From the NCBI GenBank assembly GCA_913057685.1, contig CAJXOA010000006.1:21425-85424 (forward strand): DNA of 64,000 bases. Direction: 5' to 3'. Position numbers and translations under genes: made by a program. Positions 53,665-61,963 of the stretch are shown piece by piece. Source of the stretch: an uncultured Trueperaceae bacterium (GTDB lineage Bacteria; Deinococcota; Deinococci; Deinococcales; Trueperaceae). Within the stretch, counting starts at the first letter, position 1. Each line of letters begins with the position of its first letter. A model generated the notes under the pieces. That model ran no database searches and was not told the origin of the DNA. It saw only the letters and a list, made by a program, of their open reading frames with translations.

Positions 53665-54359
53665 ACGACGTACAGGAACGCGATCTGGCGCTGGACGCGC
53701 TCGACGCCGAACGCGCCGACGTGCCGGAGGCGTTGCGGTCGATCCGCGCCGAACGCGAAGCGCTCGAGGCGCGCTTGGAGACGGTCCGCGGCGAGCGGGA
53801 CGCCCTCCGCGCGAAGGTGCGCGAGGCGGACGTGGAGCTGCAGGCGTTGCGGGACCGCACGAAGGCGGCGCAGGAGGCGGCGTTGCGGGCGGAATCCTCG
53901 AAGGAGGCCGCGCAGTTCCAGAACCAGGAGATGCAGTTCGCGACCCGCGCGCAGGAGCTCGAGGAGGACACGCTGCCGTCGATGGAGGCGCTGGAGGCGA
54001 CCGAAGCGACGTTGCAGGGGCTCGAGGCGGAGCACGCCGAGCTGGTGCCGGAGCACGACCGGCTCGAGGCGGAGGAGCGCGAGCGCTTGGCGGAGATCGA
54101 CGCGCGCGAGGGGGACCTGCGGGAGACCCGCGCGACGCTCGCCGAGGCGGTCCCCGCGGCGTTGCTGAAGCAGTACGAGCAGGTCCGCAAGGCCCGCCGC
54201 GGGATCGGCCTCGTCCAGCTGGTGGACGGTCGTCGGTGCGGGGGCTGCAACATGCAGTTGCCGCTGCACGTCGTGCAGAAGGTCAAGAAGAACGCCGGCG
54301 TGGTGCGGTGCCCCTCGTGCGGGCGGATCCTCTGGTCGAAGACCGACGCCGCCGCCTGA
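53652..54359 (+). CDS. Coiled-coil protein with C-terminal C4 zinc ribbon
   Basis: 235 residues from ATG 53652 with GGGAGGAAC upstream. Residues 5-180 form a long Glu/Ala/Arg-rich coiled coil. The C-terminal zinc ribbon uses two pairs, RRCGGCNMQ and RCPSCGR (about 196-225), spaced by a basic linker KVKKNAG. This architecture matches the CT398/COG1579 zinc-ribbon family, a helical hairpin with a nucleic-acid-like ribbon; relatives have been linked to flagellar or secretion functions in Chlamydia and Helicobacter. Its role here is unknown. It ends just before a bidirectional hairpin. Confidence 0.9.
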   Translation: MDTLNDVQERDLALDALDAERADVPEALRSIRAEREALEARLETVRGERDALRAKVREADVELQALRDRTKAAQEAALRAESSKEAAQFQNQEMQFATRAQELEEDTLPSMEALEATEATLQGLEAEHAELVPEHDRLEAEERERLAEIDAREGDLRETRATLAEAVPAALLKQYEQVRKARRGIGLVQLVDGRRCGGCNMQLPLHVVQKVKKNAGVVRCPSCGRILWSKTDAAA

Positions 54360-54387
54360 CGGCGGGCGGCACCTGCGCAGGAGGAAC

Positions 54388-54413
54388 GGCGCGCCGGTCG
54401 CATCCGGCGCGCC
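54388..54413 (+). terminator. Bidirectional terminator hairpin
   Basis: Perfect 10-bp arms GGCGCGCCGG / CCGGCGCGCC around TCGCAT, in the 60-bp gap between the convergent zinc-ribbon and M23 genes. No strong U-run on either strand. Confidence 0.6.
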
Positions 54414-54419
54414 CCTTCG

Positions 54420-55559
54420 TCAGTTCAGTTCGCCGAGCGGATCGAGGGCGCTGCCGCCCCGACGGATCTCGAAGTGGATGTGCGGGCCGGTCGACAGGCC
54501 GGTCGAACCGACCCGCCCGAGCAGCTCGTTCTGCTCCACCCACTCGCCGACCGACACCAGGATTTGGCTCTGGTGGGCGTACCAGGTTTCGTCCCCGCCG
54601 GCGTGCCGGACCTTGACGAGGTAGCCGTAGCTGCCCGACCACCCGGCGAACGAGACGGTCCCGGCGCGCGCCGCGACGATGGGCGTGCCGGTGGGGGCGG
54701 CGACGTCGATGCCGCGGTGGAAGTTCGAGGTGCCCATGCCCAGGTTGCGGCGCCCGAAGTAGCTGGTGATCCGCCCGTGGACCGGCCACACGTAGCGGTT
54801 CTCCCGCTCGCGGACCTTCGCGAGGCGTTCGAGGGCGGCGCTCGGTTCGACGTCGGGAAGCCACAACAGCATGCCGGGCTGCAGGTCCGCCGGCGCGTGG
54901 ATCGCGTTGGCGCGCAACACGTCGGCGGGGTCCGCACCGTGTTCGCCGAGGACCGACGCGAGGTCGAGGCCGGTACGCCAGGTGACGAGCAGCCCCTCGC
55001 CGGGGGGGATCAACAACTCCACGCCGACGGGGAGCCGGTCGAGGGAGGACAGGTCGGGGTTCGCACCGACGAGCGCGTCGAGGCTGACGCCGTAGCGTTC
55101 GATGACGCCGCTGATGGTCTCCCCCGCCTGCAACACGTGGCGGTCGAAGCCGGGCGGCGGTTCCGGTGCGGGCGTCGCGACGCCGCCCGTCGCCTCCCCG
55201 AGGGGGATGCGGAGCGTGTCGCCGGGGTGCAGGGTGATCCCGCGCACGTCGTTCGCTTCGCGGATCGCGTCGACCGGCACGGCGTACGCCGTCGCGATCC
55301 CCCCGAGCGTGTCGCCCGGCTGGACCGTCCGCAGGGCGTACCCGCCGGCCGCCGCCGTGGAGGCGACCAGGAGGGCGGCCGCGACCGCGGCGAGCAGCGC
55401 GCGGCGGGCCGCGGGGCGGCGTCCGGCGGGGCGGGCGCACGAACGCGCGCGCCGGAGGTCGGCGCGAGGGGACGGGTCGGGGGCGGGGTCGGTGCGGTCG
55501 GCACCGAACGGGACGGGGGAACGGCCCACGTCGGGCCGGCCCCGGGGGGAGCATCGCAT
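54420..55559 (-). CDS. LysM plus M23 peptidase (cell-wall endopeptidase)
   Basis: 379 residues from ATG 55559, leaderless (TATCCT 7 nt upstream). Residues 1-60 are Arg/Pro-rich and hydrophilic, then a membrane or signal segment ALLAAVAAALLVASTAAAGG (about 52-71). Two LysM modules follow: ALRTVQPGDTLGGIATAY and HVLQAGETISGVIERYG, with a third degenerate copy near VTWRTGLDLASVLGEHG. The M23 domain (about 245-375) has the zinc motif FHRGIDVAAPTGTP and GPHIHFEIR. It probably cleaves peptidoglycan cross-links and anchors through LysM. The N-terminal 50 residues are unusually long for a signal peptide. Confidence 0.92.
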   Translation of the reverse strand: MRCSPRGRPDVGRSPVPFGADRTDPAPDPSPRADLRRARSCARPAGRRPAARRALLAAVAAALLVASTAAAGGYALRTVQPGDTLGGIATAYAVPVDAIREANDVRGITLHPGDTLRIPLGEATGGVATPAPEPPPGFDRHVLQAGETISGVIERYGVSLDALVGANPDLSSLDRLPVGVELLIPPGEGLLVTWRTGLDLASVLGEHGADPADVLRANAIHAPADLQPGMLLWLPDVEPSAALERLAKVRERENRYVWPVHGRITSYFGRRNLGMGTSNFHRGIDVAAPTGTPIVAARAGTVSFAGWSGSYGYLVKVRHAGGDETWYAHQSQILVSVGEWVEQNELLGRVGSTGLSTGPHIHFEIRRGGSALDPLGELN

Positions 55560-55566
55560 CGCAGGC

Positions 55567-55572
55567 AGGATA
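55567..55572 (-). promoter_or_regulatory. Leaderless -10 box of the M23 gene
   Basis: TATCCT on the minus strand, 7 nt before ATG 55559. Confidence 0.6.
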
Positions 55573-55618
55573 CACGACCTGGGCGCGACGCGCCCGCGGG
55601 ACGTTCGCCCCGACCGCC

Positions 55619-56614
55619 TCACCCGACCCGCGCGCCGGTGCGGACCGCGCCGTCGCCGTCGCGCACCTCGAGCGGCGCGTCGCGCGCGTCGTCCTTCAGG
55701 ACCGCCAGCGCGACCGGCCCCAAGTCGGGGTGCTGCGCGCGGCCCCCGACGACGCCGACGCGCTTGCCGTCCAGCGCGAGCGTGAGGGGGCCGGCGCCGA
55801 CCGGCGCGTCGAGGCGGAGCCGCACGAGGTGGCGGCGGACGTTCGCGCGGGCGTCGAGCCGCGCGATCGTCTCCTGCCCGACGTAGCAGCCCTTCGTCGT
55901 CGAGACGTACCGGTCGAGGTCCGCTTCGTGCGGGAGCACCCCGAGCCCCTCGCGTCCGGCCCGCGCCCGCCGCGCTTCGATCCGGGACGCCTCGAGCGTC
56001 GCGGCGTCGCCCCACGCCGCGCCCGCCGCCCGCAACGCCGCCTCGACGGCGTCCGCGTCGCGCGCCAGGGCGTGCACGTCCACCCCGCCGGGCGCCGTGC
56101 GGGCGTGCGCGACGAGGAGGACGTCGGCGGAGGCGAAGGGCACCTGCGCCGTCCCGCCCTCGGGGGCGTGCGCCCCGAACGCCTCGGCGACGACGTCGGC
56201 GGCGGTGGGGCCCTGCACCGTCCAGGTGCGCAGGACGGTCCGCAGGTCGTCGAACGCGACGTCGTCGAAGATCCGTTGCCGGTGCAGCCGGTCGAGGACG
56301 AAGCCGGCGGCGTCGTCCTCGACCGCCAGGTGCAGGTCGTCGCGGCGGCGGTGGACCGACGCTTGCGCCTCCGGGCGGCCCTTGGGGTCGAGGAACAACG
56401 TCGTCGCGGCGTCGCCCTCGCCCAGCGCGGCGACGTCGGCGGAGACGTTGCCCTGCAGGAACGCGACGCGGTCGGGGCCGGTGAGGCGGACGCCGCCGAC
56501 CGACGGGAGGGACAGCGCGACCGCAGCGCCCTGAAGCGCGGTCCAGGCGGCGGGATCGGGGGCGGCGTCGGGGGGACCGGCGGGGGCGAGGCCGGGGTCG
56601 GGGGACGGGGCCAT
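55619..56614 (-). CDS. ygfZ: YgfZ-type tetrahydrofolate-binding Fe-S protein
   Basis: 331 residues of the GcvT/YgfZ fold. The family fingerprint K-G-C-Y-x-G-Q-E appears as TKGCYVGQETIARLDAR with Cys243. Earlier LTGPDRVAFLQGNVSADVAAL (44-64) is typical. YgfZ supports Fe-S cluster enzymes such as MiaB in E. coli. The first 25 residues are Pro/Ala-rich. Leaderless start (TAGCCT 6 nt upstream). Confidence 0.92.
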   Translation of the reverse strand: MAPSPDPGLAPAGPPDAAPDPAAWTALQGAAVALSLPSVGGVRLTGPDRVAFLQGNVSADVAALGEGDAATTLFLDPKGRPEAQASVHRRRDDLHLAVEDDAAGFVLDRLHRQRIFDDVAFDDLRTVLRTWTVQGPTAADVVAEAFGAHAPEGGTAQVPFASADVLLVAHARTAPGGVDVHALARDADAVEAALRAAGAAWGDAATLEASRIEARRARAGREGLGVLPHEADLDRYVSTTKGCYVGQETIARLDARANVRRHLVRLRLDAPVGAGPLTLALDGKRVGVVGGRAQHPDLGPVALAVLKDDARDAPLEVRDGDGAVRTGARVG

Positions 56615-56620
56615 GCCGGG

Positions 56621-56626
56621 AGGCTA
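56621..56626 (-). promoter_or_regulatory. Leaderless -10 box of ygfZ, containing the upstream stop codon
   Basis: TAGCCT on the minus strand, 6 nt before ATG 56614; 56624-56626 is the stop of the phosphoesterase gene. Confidence 0.6.
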
Positions 56627-57298
56627 CCGCGGGCCGCGGGGGCCGTCGGTCGCGCCGCGCCGCGCGGCCGGTTCGATCTCGAACGTCGTGAAGCCGTAGG
56701 CGTTCACGACCTCGACCCCCTCGTCGGTGACGTAGCGGCGGGGGGCGTTCGCGCCGTTGAGGTGCACGTGCCCGTGGACGTGCACCTGGGGCCGCCACCA
56801 GCGGTGGAAGCGATTGAAGGCGGGTACCCCGCGGTGGGGGACGTCCGCGCCCTCGTGCGGTCCCTTGGGCGGCGCGTGCGTGAGGAGCACGTCGACGGGC
56901 GGCGTGCGGCGGCGGGCCGCCCACGCGAGGCGCGGCGCGAACCCGAGGACGAAGCGTTCCATCTCGTGCTCGGCGTACTGGTGGGGGCCCGGCCGGTAGC
57001 GGGCGGACCCCTCGATCCCGGCGATGCGCAGGCCCCCCACCTCGACGATGCGGCGGTGGGCGTCGAGGCACCCGCCCGGCTTGATGCGGGTCTCGCCGTC
57101 GTCGGCGAGGACGTACCCGTCGGCGTGGTTCCCGAAGACGTACACGGGCGGCGTCGTCAGGCGGGTGGCGAGGAACTCGAGGAGGTAGCCGGGGACGTCG
57201 CCGGCACTGAGGACGACGTCGATGGGACCGAGGTTGTCCGGGAACCGTTCGGAGTACACGAACGGCGAGACGTCGTCGGCGATGGCGAGGACCCGCAC
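56624..57298 (-). CDS. Calcineurin-like metallophosphoesterase
   Basis: 224 residues from GTG 57298, 27 bp after prfB. Motifs: MRVLAIADDVSPFVYSERFPDN, VLSAGDVPGYLLEFL, VYVFGNHADGYV (GNH), VDVLLTHAPPKGPHEGAD and VHVHGHVHLNG (GHxH). The first motif reads ADDVS where family members usually have DxH (D-D-V here), so one metal ligand differs. It is probably co-transcribed with prfB. Substrate unknown. Confidence 0.88.
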   Translation of the reverse strand: MRVLAIADDVSPFVYSERFPDNLGPIDVVLSAGDVPGYLLEFLATRLTTPPVYVFGNHADGYVLADDGETRIKPGGCLDAHRRIVEVGGLRIAGIEGSARYRPGPHQYAEHEMERFVLGFAPRLAWAARRRTPPVDVLLTHAPPKGPHEGADVPHRGVPAFNRFHRWWRPQVHVHGHVHLNGANAPRRYVTDEGVEVVNAYGFTTFEIEPAARRGATDGPRGPR

Positions 57299-57325
57299 GC
57301 GCTCACGCCCGTGGCCGGCGCGGCG

Positions 57326-58424
57326 TCACGCCGCGCCGGCCTCCGCCTCGCCGCCCGCCTGCCACTCCAGCCCGGCCCACACGAGGTCGTCGAGGTCGCC
57401 GTCGAGGACCGCGTCGGGATCGTGGCGCATCTCCCCCGTGCGGTGGTCCTTGACGTAGCGCTTGTCCAGCACGTAGCTGCGGATCTGCGATCCCCACTCG
57501 ATCGCCTTCTGGTCGCCGCGGGCCGCCATCTGCTCCTCGAGCCGGCGTTGTTCCTCGCGCTCGAACAGGCGGCTGCGGAGCACCGTCATCGCCTTCTCGC
57601 GGTTCTTGATCTGCGATTTGCCGTCCTGGCAGGTGACGACGATCTCGTCCGGCGTCCCGCCGCGGTACACGACGCGGACGGCGCTGTCGGTCGTGTTCAC
57701 CGACTGCCCGCCGGGCCCCGACGAGCGGTAGACGTCGACGCGCAGGTCGCCGGGGTCGATGGCGACGTCGACGGCGTCGTCGATCTCCGGCATGACCTCG
57801 ACCGACGCGAAGCTCGTGTGGCGGCGTCCCTGCGCGTCGAACGGACTGACGCGCACGAGACGGTGCACGCCGTTCTCGACCGACAGCATCCCGAACGCCC
57901 GTTCGCCGCGCACGATCAACTGCGCGTAATCGACGCCGTTGGGCGCGGAGTCGTTGCCGACGGCGTCCAGCAACTCCACCGTCCAGCCGCTGCGTTCGGC
58001 GTACCGCGTGTACATGCGCAGCAGCATGCCGGCCCAGTCCGACGATTCGGTGCCGCCGGCGCCGGGCTTGATCGTCACGATCGCCGGCCGGTCGTCGTGC
58101 TCCCCCTGGAACAGCGTCTCGCGGTACAGGAGGTCCAGGGCCGCCTCGACGCGGGCGCGTTCGGCGGCCAACTCCTCGGCGTCCTCCTCGCCCGCCAGTT
58201 CGGCGAGCTCCTCGAGCCCCGCGACGTCGCTCTCCAGACGGTCGTACGTCTCGATCACCTTGCGGAGGCGCGCGGCGCCCTGGGTGACCTCCCGGGCGGC
58301 GTCGGGGTCGTTCCAGAGGTCGGGGTCGTTCAGTCGTTCGTCGTACTCCGTGAGGGCCTCGCGCTTCGAAGCGAGGTCAAAGATACCCCCGGAGGTGCAA
58401 GAGGCGTTCCTTCAGTTCTTCCAT
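57326..58424 (-). CDS. prfB: Peptide chain release factor 2, programmed +1 frameshift
   Basis: Recognises UGA/UAA stop codons. Frame 0 starts at ATG 58424 (GGGAGGAC upstream) and reads MEELKERLLHLRGYL then TGA (58377-58379). The site CGG GGG TAT CTT TGA C is nearly identical to the E. coli prfB shift site: a Shine-Dalgarno-like CGGGGG, the CTT slip codon and UGA followed by C. After +1 shifting (skip T 58379) translation continues with GAC (58376-58378) for 350 codons, total 365 residues, the E. coli length. The anticodon-mimic SPFDAQGRR and the catalytic SSGPGGQSVNTTDSAVR are intact. A plain ORF caller starts it wrongly at residue ~56. Confidence 0.95.
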
Positions 58425-58473
58425 GGCGTGTCCTCCCTCGCGCCGCGCGGTTCGCGGCGTCCGTGACGCATGG

Positions 58474-58480
58474 TAGCGTA
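58474..58480. promoter_or_regulatory. Shared divergent -10 region, prfB / cdaA
   Basis: The near-palindrome GGTAGCGTACC gives TAGCGT on the plus strand (58474-58479, preceded by TGG) and TACGCT on the minus strand (58475-58480). Plus start near 58486, minus start near 58468 (prfB leader about 44 nt). Confidence 0.5.
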
Positions 58481-58489
58481 CCGACCACC

Positions 58490-58585
58490 ATGGAACGTCC
58501 TGGGCACCCTGCGCGACGCGGCCACGGGGGCGGTCGCCGCGACCGCCCGGGGGCCCGACCGACCGGCGGCGGGGCCGGCGAGTGA
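58490..58585 (+). CDS. Possible leader ORF upstream of cdaA
   Basis: A 31-codon Arg/Gly/Pro-rich frame from ATG 58490, 10 nt after the -10 box, ending TGA 58583-58585, overlapping the cdaA GTG by four bases (GTGA). It may couple translation to cdaA or be chance. No homologue recognised. Confidence 0.3.
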   Translation: MERPGHPARRGHGGGRRDRPGARPTGGGAGE

Positions 58586-59331
58586 CGCCCTTCGAACGGT
58601 TCGGTCCGCTCGACGCGATCGACGTCGCCCTCCTCGCGGTGCTGGTGTACCAGGGGTACGCCCTCCTCGTCGGGTCGCGCGCCTGGAACGTCGTCCGCGG
58701 CCTCGTCGCGGTCGCCGGCCTCTGGTTGGTGGCGCGCGCGGCGAACCTCGAGGGCACCGCCTGGCTGTTCGAGCGCCTCGCGCCCGTCGGGCTGCTGGCG
58801 TTGGTGATCGTCTTCCAACCGGAGTTGCGCGCCGCCCTCGAGCGGGTCGGGCGCGGCCGGACCCGCCGGTCGGTGGCGGGCGATCCGGTGCAGGAGTTGA
58901 TGACGGCGATCCGCGAGTTGGCGGCCAAGCGGGTCGGCGCCCTCGTGGTCGTCGAGGGCACCACCCCGCTCGGCGAGTACGCCTCGCGCGGCGTGACGCT
59001 CGACACGCCGGTCCGCGCGGAACTGCTGCAAACGGTGTTCGACTCCAAGGGACCGCTCCACGACGGGGCGGTCCTGATCCGCGGCGACCGCGTCGTCGCC
59101 GCCGGCGTCATCCTGCCCCTCAGCCAGGAAACGCAACGCTTCGACCGGGCGCTCGGGACCCGCCACCGCGCGGCGTTGGGCGTGACGGAGGTGTCGGACG
59201 CCTGGGTCGTCGTCGTCAGCGAGGAACGCGGCACGGTGTCGGTCGCCCGCGACGGGCACCTCGACACCGACGTCGCGCCGTCGGACCTGCTCACGTCGTT
59301 GCGGACGGTGTACGGCGAGGTGCGCCCGTGA
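58582..59331 (+). CDS. cdaA: Diadenylate cyclase CdaA
   Basis: Makes c-di-AMP from two ATP, 249 residues. Three N-terminal hydrophobic segments (about 15-32, 37-52, 67-80) precede the DAC domain (about 95-245), whose catalytic DGA is in GPLHDGAVLIRGD and the RHR motif in TRHRAALGVTE. c-di-AMP controls potassium and osmolyte uptake and wall homeostasis in other bacteria. GTG start at 58582; no ribosome site, so coupling to the short upstream ORF or a weak site is possible. Followed by cdaR with GTGA overlap. Confidence 0.94.
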   Translation: MTPFERFGPLDAIDVALLAVLVYQGYALLVGSRAWNVVRGLVAVAGLWLVARAANLEGTAWLFERLAPVGLLALVIVFQPELRAALERVGRGRTRRSVAGDPVQELMTAIRELAAKRVGALVVVEGTTPLGEYASRGVTLDTPVRAELLQTVFDSKGPLHDGAVLIRGDRVVAAGVILPLSQETQRFDRALGTRHRAALGVTEVSDAWVVVVSEERGTVSVARDGHLDTDVAPSDLLTSLRTVYGEVRP

Positions 59332-60287
59332 GGGCGCTCGCGTCGTGGCGGCGGGCGTGGCGGCGGGCGCGCCGCGACGCCCCGGCGAAGGTCGCCGCGG
59401 TCGGCGTGGCGCTCGGCTTGTGGTGGGTCGCGACGAACGACCCCGGCACGACGGTGCAACGCAGCCTGCTCGTGCCCCTCGCCGTGGACGGCGTCGCGGC
59501 GGACGAGGTCGCCGTCGGGGTGCCCGCGCGGGTCGAGGTGGTCGTGACCGGCCCGTCGGACCGGATGGACCGCCTCGATGCGGGGGACGTCGACGCGTCG
59601 CTGGACGTCACCGGCGTCGACGGGCCGTTCGCCGCCGACGTCGAAGCCCGCGTGCCGGCGGCGTTGCGGGTCGTGCGGGTCGTCCCGGCGGAGGTCATCG
59701 GGCGCCTCGAGGCGGTGCGGCGGGCGACGTTCGACGTCGCGGCGCTGCTGCCGTCGACGCCCGACGGTGCGGACGTCGCCTGGCGGGTCGCGACCCTCGC
59801 GCCGGCCCGCGCCGTCGTCGAGGCCCGCGATCCGGTCCTCGCCGACGTCGATGCGGTCGTGGCGGTGCTGCGCGACGCGGACGCCGCCGACCGGGCGGTC
59901 GCCGGCGACGCCCGCGTGCCGCTCGTCGCGCTCGACGTCGACGGGCGGCCGGTGGCCGGCGCGCGGATCTCCCCCACCGACGCCCGGGTCCGCCTCGCGG
60001 CGGACGACCTGCGGCAGGCGACGCAGCGCGAGGTCCGGTTGGTGCCCCTCCCGGAGGGCGTCCGCCTCGTCGCGCTCGCGACGCCCGACGCGACGGTCGT
60101 CGGGCCGGCCGCGGCGCTCGCGGCGCTGCCCGACCTCCCCGCCGCGGTACCGGACGCGACCGCGACGTGGCCGGCGGGCACGTACGATGTCGTGTTGGTG
60201 CCGGACGCACCGAGCGGGGTGGCGGTCGCGACGCCGCTCCGCGCGACGATACGCATCGGCGCCGACCCCGCTCCGGAGGGCCCGTGA
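59328..60287 (+). CDS. cdaR: YbbR-domain protein, CdaR-like regulator
   Basis: 319 residues from GTG 59328. An N-terminal membrane segment (APAKVAAVGVALGLWWVA, about 16-33) anchors an extracytoplasmic chain of about three YbbR repeats, seen as VAVGVPARVEVVVTGPSDRMDRL, VDASLDVTGVDGPF and a later repetition LVPLPEGVRLVALATPDATVVGPAAAL. CdaR modulates CdaA activity in Bacillus; the operon order cdaA-cdaR is conserved here. No glmM in the window. Confidence 0.88.
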   Translation: MRALASWRRAWRRARRDAPAKVAAVGVALGLWWVATNDPGTTVQRSLLVPLAVDGVAADEVAVGVPARVEVVVTGPSDRMDRLDAGDVDASLDVTGVDGPFAADVEARVPAALRVVRVVPAEVIGRLEAVRRATFDVAALLPSTPDGADVAWRVATLAPARAVVEARDPVLADVDAVVAVLRDADAADRAVAGDARVPLVALDVDGRPVAGARISPTDARVRLAADDLRQATQREVRLVPLPEGVRLVALATPDATVVGPAAALAALPDLPAAVPDATATWPAGTYDVVLVPDAPSGVAVATPLRATIRIGADPAPEGP

Positions 60288-60321
60288 GCCCCGGGGCGCG
60301 GTGCCCGAGAGGACGCACGCG

Positions 60322-60984
60322 ATGATCCACCCCATCCGCCTGTACGGCGACCCGGTCCTGCGCAAGGCCGCGACGGAGGTCCGCACCTTCGACGCGAACC
60401 TCGCGTCGTTGGCGGAGGACATGATCGAAACGATGCACGACGCGAACGGCGTCGGGCTGGCCGCCCCCCAGATCGGGCTCGGCAAACGGCTGTTCGTCGC
60501 CCTCGAACTCGCGCCGGAGCCCGCCGAGGCGGCGGACGACGGGGGCGAGGCCGGGGCCGCCGTCGAGGCGATCGAGGGCGGGCCGCTCGAGGGGGAGGGC
60601 GACGACGCGGACGACGGCCCCGAGGTCATGGCCACGCACGTCATGGTGAACCCCGAGATCACGGCGCGGCGCGGCCGCCGCGTCGCGCCCGACGGGTGCC
60701 TCAGCGTGCCGGGGGTGTGGGTCGAGGACATGGTCCGCGACCAGGAGGTGTTCGTCCGCTACCGCGACGTGCACGGCACCCCCCACGAACGGTGGGTGGA
60801 GGGGCACTTCGCGCACGTCGTGCAGCACGAACTCGACCACCTCGACGGGGTGCTGTACTTCGATCGCCTCCCCGAGGACGCCCGCCGGGCGTTCCTCGAG
60901 GCCCACCGCGCCGAACTCGCCGACCTGCAACGCCGCGCCAAGGCGTTCCTCAAGGAGCGGCCGGCCGTCCCGACGGTCGACTGA
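60322..60984 (+). CDS. def: Peptide deformylase with acidic insertion
   Basis: Removes N-formyl from nascent proteins, 220 residues from ATG 60322 (GAGAGGA upstream). Motif 1 GVGLAAPQIG (43-52), motif 2 DGCLSVPG (124-131; Cys126 binds metal) and motif 3 HELDH (169-173) are present. Motif 2 normally reads EGCLS, so Glu is replaced by Asp here. An acidic Asp/Glu/Gly/Ala insertion of about 37 residues (64-100) sits between motifs 1 and 2. It is followed by fmt after 4 bp, the usual partner. Confidence 0.92.
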   Translation: MIHPIRLYGDPVLRKAATEVRTFDANLASLAEDMIETMHDANGVGLAAPQIGLGKRLFVALELAPEPAEAADDGGEAGAAVEAIEGGPLEGEGDDADDGPEVMATHVMVNPEITARRGRRVAPDGCLSVPGVWVEDMVRDQEVFVRYRDVHGTPHERWVEGHFAHVVQHELDHLDGVLYFDRLPEDARRAFLEAHRAELADLQRRAKAFLKERPAVPTVD

Positions 60985-60988
60985 CCCC

Positions 60989-61963
60989 GTGCGCGTCGCC
61001 TTCTTCGGCTCCCCCGCCTACGCCGTGCCCGCCCTCGAGGCGCTCGATGCGGCGCACGACGTCGTCCTCGTCGTCGCGCAACCCGACGCGCCCGCCGGGC
61101 GCGGCCTCCACCTCCGCGTCCCACCGGTCGCCGAGCGCGCCCGCGCCCTCGGGCGACCCCTCGCGCAACCCCGCTCGCTGAAGCGCGACGCGGCGTTCGC
61201 CGACACCCTGCGCGACGCCCGACCGGACGTCGCGATCACGATCGCGTACGGCAAGATCCTGCCCGCGTCGCTGTTGGACGTCCCGCCCCACGGGTTCCTG
61301 AACGCGCACGCCAGCCACCTTCCCGCCTACCGCGGTGCGGCGCCCATCCAGTGGGCGTTGATCCACGGCGAGACGGAGACCGCCGTGACGGTCATGCAGA
61401 CCGACCCGGGCCTCGACACCGGACCGATCCGCCTCGTGCGGCCGGTCGAGGTCCGCGACGACGACACCTACCCCACCCTCGCCGAGCGACTCGCGCACGC
61501 CTCCGCCGACGCCCTCCTCGAGGCGCTCGACCAACTCGCCGCCGGGACGCTCCCCTCCACCCCGCAGGACGACGACGCCGCGACGTACGCGCCGCTCCTG
61601 ACGAAGGGGGACGGCGCCCTCGACTGGACGGCGTCCGCGCGCGCCGTGTGGAACCGCTTTCGCGGCGTGATCGCCTGGCCGGGGACGCGCACGGCGTTCG
61701 CGGGCCGCCCCCTCAAGGTCGACGCCCTCCGGCCGGCCGACCCGGGGGGCCTGCGTAGCGACGCGCCGCAGGACGTCGCCCCCGGCACGGTCCTCGGCGT
61801 CGACGCGGCGGGCGTCGTCGTGGCGTGCGGCGAGGGCGCCGTCCGCCTGGAGCGCGTCACCCCGGCCGGGAAGCGCCCCATGCCCGCCGCCGATTGGGCG
61901 CGCGGCGCGCGCGTCGCCCCCGGCGACCGCTTCGACGCCGCTCCGGAGCGCGCCGATGGCTAG
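60989..61963 (+). CDS. fmt: Methionyl-tRNA formyltransferase
   Basis: Formylates initiator Met-tRNA, 324 residues from GTG 60989. MRVAFFGSPAYAVPALEAL opens the Rossmann domain. The catalytic region is NAHASHLPAYRGAAPIQWALIHGETETAV with Asn and His, and the Asp lies in MQTDPGLDTGPI. The C-terminal OB-fold spans about 210-320. It overlaps der by 8 nt (ATGGCTAG). The partner def is upstream. Confidence 0.96.
   Translation: MRVAFFGSPAYAVPALEALDAAHDVVLVVAQPDAPAGRGLHLRVPPVAERARALGRPLAQPRSLKRDAAFADTLRDARPDVAITIAYGKILPASLLDVPPHGFLNAHASHLPAYRGAAPIQWALIHGETETAVTVMQTDPGLDTGPIRLVRPVEVRDDDTYPTLAERLAHASADALLEALDQLAAGTLPSTPQDDDAATYAPLLTKGDGALDWTASARAVWNRFRGVIAWPGTRTAFAGRPLKVDALRPADPGGLRSDAPQDVAPGTVLGVDAAGVVVACGEGAVRLERVTPAGKRPMPAADWARGARVAPGDRFDAAPERADG

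Noticed and set aside
55730..58585. 951-codon plus-strand frame
   Set aside because: Antisense to ygfZ, the phosphoesterase and prfB. Only its last 31 codons, after the cdaA promoter, are considered as a possible mini-ORF.
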